Shown here piece by piece: positions 60,181-64,000 of a stretch of 64,000 nucleotides of DNA (positions are counted from its first letter, which is position 1; every line of letters starts with the position of its first letter). The stretch covers positions 5,270,001 through 5,334,000 of the forward strand of contig NZ_CP011371.1 of the NCBI RefSeq assembly GCF_001017435.1, read 5' to 3'. A program made the position numbers and the translations under genes. Origin of the DNA: Caldimonas brevitalea (lineage in GTDB: Bacteria; Pseudomonadota; Gammaproteobacteria; Burkholderiales; Burkholderiaceae_C). The notes under the pieces were generated by a model that saw only the letters and a program-made list of their open reading frames with translations, was not told the DNA's origin and made no database searches.

Positions 60181-61200
60181 ATGGTGTCCCCCATCAAAGG
60201 TCCTGGGCACGCGCCCGTCCAGGCCAACACCCCCGCCCAGCGTTCGTTGTCGTCCAGCCATGCTTCGGCGTCATCCGCCCCGGACACACAAGGCCAGCTG
60301 GGTGGCGACGGAACATTGAGCGGACTGCGCAGCCGACCGGCGAACCTCGCACCCACGAACTCGGCGCCGAGCCTCCATGGCGACGCCGCGTTCTACGGGA
60401 CCTTTCGCAGTGTGATGACGCACGGCGTGCTCTCGCAGCCCGAAATGCGGCAGCGCGGCGTCGACTTCAACGCCTCGCACGACGGCAACGCGCGCGACAC
60501 CGACCAGGTCGAAGTGACCCGCATGCCGGGCCGACAACCGGCCGACGCGCAGGCGCAAGTGGCGCAGAACGCCGTGACGAACCGGCATCACGGTGCGCTG
60601 ACGGTCGCGCTCGAACGTGACACCGCGCTGCCGGCTCGCGCGCCGACCGAGCAGGAGACCCTCGCACGCCTGAGTAATGAGCAACGTGCCGACCTGCAGC
60701 AGCTCCCGGCCGACTTCCGGGCCATGGCACTCCGGACGCTGGGTAACGAGCAGGTGTTGACACCTGCAGGCCAAACCGAAGCGTCGCGACGCATGCACAG
60801 CTCCTTCGTCGTCACCGCCGATGCCTCGGGCCCCTCGGCGTCTGCCGCGGCGCACGAGCAACAGCGCGCACCGATCAGGCCGGGGGAGATGCAGCAGGTC
60901 CTGGTGCCAGCCGAGCACGGTCCGACCGCCGGACAGGCGCTGCGAGATCTGCGGGCGCGCGGCGCGACCGAGCTGCCGTCCCTGCAGACAGTGCCCAGCA
61001 CGACCGCGCTGTCGCCGCAATACCATGACCGACGCGGCAACGCCGTCAGTGTCGAAGGAGCCTCCGCGCCCGCCTACCACCGGCCGATCGCCCAGCAAGC
61101 TGCACAACGCGGCGACACGGACATCCACCTCGTCAAGACCGGGACCTCAGGGCAGGACCCGGCTGCGGCGGCCCTGCGGCCCCGGTCGGACTCGATCTGA
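60181..61200 (+). CDS. putative type III secreted effector (orphan)
   Basis: I do not recognise a family for this 339-residue protein. The first 50 residues are Ser/Ala/Pro/Gln-rich (MVSPIKGPGHAPVQ, then SLSSSHASASSAP) with no acidic residue before Asp35 and a Pro at position 4, features reported for type III secretion signals. No Sec signal or membrane helix is present. Two segments, FYGTFRSVMTHGVLSQ at 71-86 and EMQQVLVPAEH at 236-246, vaguely recall ADP-ribosyltransferase-like folds. A PIP-box-like promoter ends 37 nt upstream. An IS3 remnant lies directly before that, and the frame stays open back through it; I chose the ATG at 60181 because it follows the promoter. Confidence 0.6.
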   Translation: MVSPIKGPGHAPVQANTPAQRSLSSSHASASSAPDTQGQLGGDGTLSGLRSRPANLAPTNSAPSLHGDAAFYGTFRSVMTHGVLSQPEMRQRGVDFNASHDGNARDTDQVEVTRMPGRQPADAQAQVAQNAVTNRHHGALTVALERDTALPARAPTEQETLARLSNEQRADLQQLPADFRAMALRTLGNEQVLTPAGQTEASRRMHSSFVVTADASGPSASAAAHEQQRAPIRPGEMQQVLVPAEHGPTAGQALRDLRARGATELPSLQTVPSTTALSPQYHDRRGNAVSVEGASAPAYHRPIAQQAAQRGDTDIHLVKTGTSGQDPAAAALRPRSDSI

Positions 61201-61389
61201 CGCTCCGGGCAAGCGGTTCGGCACCGCGCCATCAGGCCATGCCTGGAACGCTCGTGTGCGCCGGCAGGCATGGCGATAAGATGCCGCCCGGCATCGAGCC
61301 AAACCTAGACGGAGATGACGACCCATGGATGACCGGCTGTGCAAGCCCACGCCGCAAGCGGCTCACCGCCACAACTTCCTGTTCAACGC

Positions 61390-62307
61390 ATGACAGACAC
61401 CCGCCCGCCCGTGCCCCGGGTCTCGTTGTGCCCCAACGGTTTGCAGTTGTCGCGCATCGTCGCCGGCGCCTGGCGCATGGACGCCTGGGGCTGGACGCCG
61501 CAGCAGCGCCAGCGCTGGATCGAGCAGAACCTGGAGGTGGGCGTCAGCAGCTTCGACCACGCCGACATCTACGGCGGCTACACGGTCGAGGCCTTGTTCG
61601 GCGAGGCCCTCGCGCTGGCACCGTCGCTGCGCGCACGTTTGCAGCTCGTCAGCAAGTGCGGCATCCAGCTGGTGTCGGCGGCGCGCCCCGAGCACCGGCT
61701 CAAGGCCTACGACACCTCCTACGACCATATCGTCGCGTCGGCCGAACACTCGCTGCGGGCCTTGCGGACCGATCACCTCGACCTGCTGCTGCTCCACCGG
61801 CCCGACCCGCTGATGGACGCCGACGAGGTGGCGCGTGCCTTCGACCACCTGCGCCAGGCCGGCAAGGTCCTGCACTTCGGCGTGTCCAACTTCACCCCGG
61901 CGCAGTTCTCGCTGCTGGCCAGCCGCACCGCGCTGTCGACCAACCAGGTCGAGTGTTCGCCGCTGCAGTTGCAGGCCCTGCACGATGGCACGCTCGACCA
62001 GGCCCAGCAACTGCGCCTCAAGCCGATGATCTGGTCACCGCTGGCCGGCGGTCGCCTGTTCACCGGCGACGACGAACGCAGCCGCCGCGTGCGTGCCTGC
62101 CTGGAGCGCATTGCGGCGCGTTACGGCTGCAGCCCGGCCAGCGTCGCCTATGCCTGGCTGCTGCGCCACCCCGCCCTGCCGCTGCCCATCGTCGGCTCGC
62201 GTCGCATCGAGGCGGTGCAAGAGGCGGTGGCGGCCTTGTCGGTGCCGCTCGACGCGCCGACCTGGCACGAGATCTGGTCGGCCAGCACCGGCCACGAGGT
62301 GCCTTGA
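61390..62307 (+). CDS. aldo/keto reductase, YdhF-like
   Basis: A 305-residue NADPH-dependent oxidoreductase with the AKR tetrad: Asp and Tyr in FDHADIYGGY, Lys in QLVSKCGI, and His in LLLLHRPDPLMDADEV. LHFGVSNFTPAQFSLL and IWSPLAGGRLF are typical of the YdhF group. Natural substrate unknown. The ATG at 61390 has only a weak ribosome-binding site. It marks the return of ordinary genes after the accessory stretch. Confidence 0.93.
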   Translation: MTDTRPPVPRVSLCPNGLQLSRIVAGAWRMDAWGWTPQQRQRWIEQNLEVGVSSFDHADIYGGYTVEALFGEALALAPSLRARLQLVSKCGIQLVSAARPEHRLKAYDTSYDHIVASAEHSLRALRTDHLDLLLLHRPDPLMDADEVARAFDHLRQAGKVLHFGVSNFTPAQFSLLASRTALSTNQVECSPLQLQALHDGTLDQAQQLRLKPMIWSPLAGGRLFTGDDERSRRVRACLERIAARYGCSPASVAYAWLLRHPALPLPIVGSRRIEAVQEAVAALSVPLDAPTWHEIWSASTGHEVP

Positions 62308-62338
62308 AAAACCCGCACGCCGCCAGCGCACCCATGCC

Positions 62339-63475
62339 ATGAGCCCGTCCGAACTGCAACGCTGCCTGTCGGTCCACCCGCGCCTGGCCTTCGTCGACCT
62401 CGAGACGACCGGCGGCAGCGCCGGCAGCGACACGATCACCGAGGTCGCCATCATCGAGGTGGATGCTGCCGGCGTGCGCGAGTGGAGCAGCCTGGTGTGC
62501 CCGGGCCGCCCGATCCCGCCCTTCATCCAGTCGCTGACCGGCATCACCGACGCGATGGTGGCCGACGCACCCCGCTTCGAAAGCCTGGCACCCGAGATCG
62601 TCCGCCGGCTCGAGGGACGGCTGTTCATCGCGCACAACGCCGGCTTCGACCATGGCTTTCTGCGGCATCATCTGCAGGCGATCGGCGTCGCCTTCGCGCC
62701 GCAGGTGCTGTGCACGGTCAAGTTGTCGCGCCGGCTGTATCCCGAGCAGGAGCGCCACAACCTCGATGCCCTCGTGGCACGGCACCGCCTGCAGGTCACC
62801 CACCGGCACCGGGCCCTGGGCGACGCGCAGTTGATCTGGCAGTTCTGGCAGGCAGCGAGCCGGGAGCTCTCGGCCGACGTGTTCACCGGCGCCCTGCGGC
62901 GTCAGCTGGGGGGCGCCGCGCGCCCCGCCCAGCTCGAGTTGCCCGGGCTCCACGACCTGCCCGAGGGGCCGGGCGTCTACCTCTTCTACGGCGAGCACGA
63001 CGAAGCCCTGTATGTTGGACGCGCAAGCCGGCTGCGGCAGCGCGTGCTGTCGCACCTGCGCAGCGGGCAGGCACAGGGCAAGCCGCTGTCGCAACAAGTG
63101 CGACGGGTCGAGTGGCGAGCCACCTCGGGCCCGCTCGGCAGTGCGCTGCAAGAACTGGCGTTGCGTCAGGTGCTGCAGCCACGACACAACGCCCCTGCCG
63201 CGCCGGCGCAGCCACTGCCGCAAGCGGCCGTGCCAGCGTGGCCCTACCCCGGCGCCATCGGCGTGCGGGAGGCGGATGCTCTCCACCTGCTGGACCGTTG
63301 GTCCTATCTGGGGACCGCCCGCGACGGCGATGACATCGCCGCGCTGCTGCACCGACCCGCCCGCTTCGACGCCGAGACCTGCCAGCTGTTGCTGGCGCAA
63401 CTGAACAGATTGCCGGCCCGCCGGGTCACCTTGCTCGACGCCCAACTCGACCTGTGGTCTTCGGCTTGCGCCTGA
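62339..63475 (+). CDS. DnaQ-like exonuclease fused to a GIY-YIG nuclease domain
   Basis: The 378-residue protein has an N-terminal DEDDh 3'-5' exonuclease (ExoI LAFVDLETTGG, ExoII IAHNAGFDHGFLRHH, ExoIII HRALGDAQ; about residues 15-175). A C-terminal GIY-YIG domain of the UvrC/Cho type follows (GPGVYLFYGEHDEALYVGRA at about 211-230, with RLRQRVLSHL). Such fusions are known as DNA polymerase III epsilon-like/UvrC-like nucleases and are thought to act in DNA repair. It follows the reductase by 31 bp. Confidence 0.93.
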   Translation: MSPSELQRCLSVHPRLAFVDLETTGGSAGSDTITEVAIIEVDAAGVREWSSLVCPGRPIPPFIQSLTGITDAMVADAPRFESLAPEIVRRLEGRLFIAHNAGFDHGFLRHHLQAIGVAFAPQVLCTVKLSRRLYPEQERHNLDALVARHRLQVTHRHRALGDAQLIWQFWQAASRELSADVFTGALRRQLGGAARPAQLELPGLHDLPEGPGVYLFYGEHDEALYVGRASRLRQRVLSHLRSGQAQGKPLSQQVRRVEWRATSGPLGSALQELALRQVLQPRHNAPAAPAQPLPQAAVPAWPYPGAIGVREADALHLLDRWSYLGTARDGDDIAALLHRPARFDAETCQLLLAQLNRLPARRVTLLDAQLDLWSSACA

Positions 63476-63897
63476 CGGCGAGACCTAGTGTCCTGGTAGA
63501 GGATGAAGCCTCATCTTCTACCAGGGTCTATGTTCACATTTTGTTCTTGCTGCCTCCACATCATCGCCTAGTGTGAACTGGCCCGACTTGCAGGGCCGCG
63601 CCTCTCCCAGCGCGCACCCTGCGGACGCGGCCTGCTGTCCCCCTTGCAGTTCATAACCAAGAGACCGATGTCCCGGCAGGCCGGGCCAACTGCCGGGCGG
63701 AACGACGCACCTCAGCGCCGCCTCGACGCGGCCCACATATGTTTTTCGAATCCGCCAGTCGGTGACGTCTCCGACCGGCAGCCCCCGCGGGTGCTGCCGG
63801 CAGATGTCGCTCGCCCGTCGCCCTCACGCCGCATGCGGCGCCAGTGCGAGGGCCGCACTGGCAGCAGCACCTCGACCCCAACACAAGGAGTTCTCTC
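63476..63897. other. intergenic region before the RTX-like gene
   Basis: No gene seen. It contains the hairpin at 63492-63524 and an inverted pair GTTCACA (63532-63538)/TGTGAAC (63573-63579) of unknown meaning. A strong AAGGAG ribosome-binding site is at its right end. Confidence 0.45.
63492..63524. repeat. imperfect inverted repeat
   Basis: Nine bp (CCTGGTAGA/TCTACCAGG), one mismatch, then five bp (GATGA/TCATC) form a stem with a short loop 17 bp after the nuclease gene. No T-run follows, so it may be a processed 3' end, a barrier, or a mobile-element end rather than a classical terminator. Confidence 0.6.
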
Positions 63898-64000
63898 ATG
63901 GCAATCCTGAACGGCACCCCCGGCAACGATGTCATCACCGACACCTCCGCCGACCCCACCTCGATCCTCAATGCCAACTGGTCCGCCGGTGAAGACCGCT
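63898..64000 (+). CDS. RTX/hemolysin-type calcium-binding protein, N-terminal fragment
   Basis: The last 34 codons of the window begin MAILNGTPGNDVITDTSADP. The GTPGNDVI segment matches the glycine/aspartate nonapeptide (GGxGxDxLx) of RTX proteins, which are usually exported by type I secretion and bind calcium. AAGGAG 7 nt before the ATG gives a convincing start. Everything after residue 34 lies outside the window, so the domain content is unknown. Confidence 0.6.
   Translation, partial: MAILNGTPGNDVITDTSADPTSILNANWSAGEDR

Overview
The window looks like a chromosomal segment from a high-GC betaproteobacterium of the order Burkholderiales, probably near the Rubrivivax/Leptothrix/Caldimonas lineage. 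The evidence is gene content and order: the rpoE-rseA-rseB-mucD-lepA-lepB-rnc-era-recO-pdxJ-acpS-nagZ run, the rpmF-plsX-fabHDG-acpP-fabF run, RNase E next to RluC, a HAD phosphatase and a Rieske protein, and DUF4148, DUF3108 and DUF4845 genes. I judged this from family knowledge; no database search was run.

Layout. Bases 1-5.8 kb carry a Rieske fragment, a HAD phosphatase and rluC on the minus strand, with rne on the plus strand behind a leader of up to about 690 nt. Bases 6.1-7.7 kb hold a short-chain dehydrogenase and a LysR regulator that overlap tail to tail. From 7.8 to 27.6 kb almost everything is on the minus strand: envelope stress control, translation and membrane-protein factors (lepA, lepB, rnc, era), recO, pdxJ, acpS and nagZ, then the fatty-acid and phospholipid initiation genes. 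Most junctions are 4-bp stop/start overlaps. Bases 27.6-30.6 kb hold maf, a tetrapyrrole-type methyltransferase and a RhlE-like helicase. Bases 30.7-39.2 kb form a compact minus-strand surface-polysaccharide locus: dehydratase, initiating sugar-phosphate transferase, aminotransferase, methyltransferase, two glycosyltransferases, acyltransferase and flippase. Bases 39.3-53.2 kb are housekeeping genes (lysS, a PNPOx-like gene, enoyl-CoA hydratase, DUF3108, M61 peptidase, DUF4148, dsbC, a Ubi hydroxylase, asmA, a MOSC gene and ychF).

After the ychF terminator at 53.3 kb the character changes. To about 61.4 kb gene density drops and there are small unrecognised genes, a lone glycosyltransferase, a DUF883 protein, two Crp/Fnr-like regulators, a dienelactone-hydrolase remnant and an IS3-type transposase remnant. 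Normal genes return at 61.4 kb (aldo/keto reductase, DnaQ/GIY-YIG fusion). The right edge cuts the start of an RTX-like protein.

The most interesting item is at 60.08-61.20 kb. A TTCGG-N15-TTCGC element is followed 31 nt later by TATCGT. This fits the published PIP-box/hrpII-box layout that HrpX- or HrpB-type activators use for type III secretion genes. It lies 37 nt upstream of a 339-residue orphan protein whose Ser/Pro/Ala-rich N-terminus has no acidic residue until position 35, and it sits beside a transposase remnant. I propose a type III effector gene. No secretion apparatus is visible here, so this depends on the rest of the genome. A second lead is a compact small-RNA-like unit between lepA and mucD.
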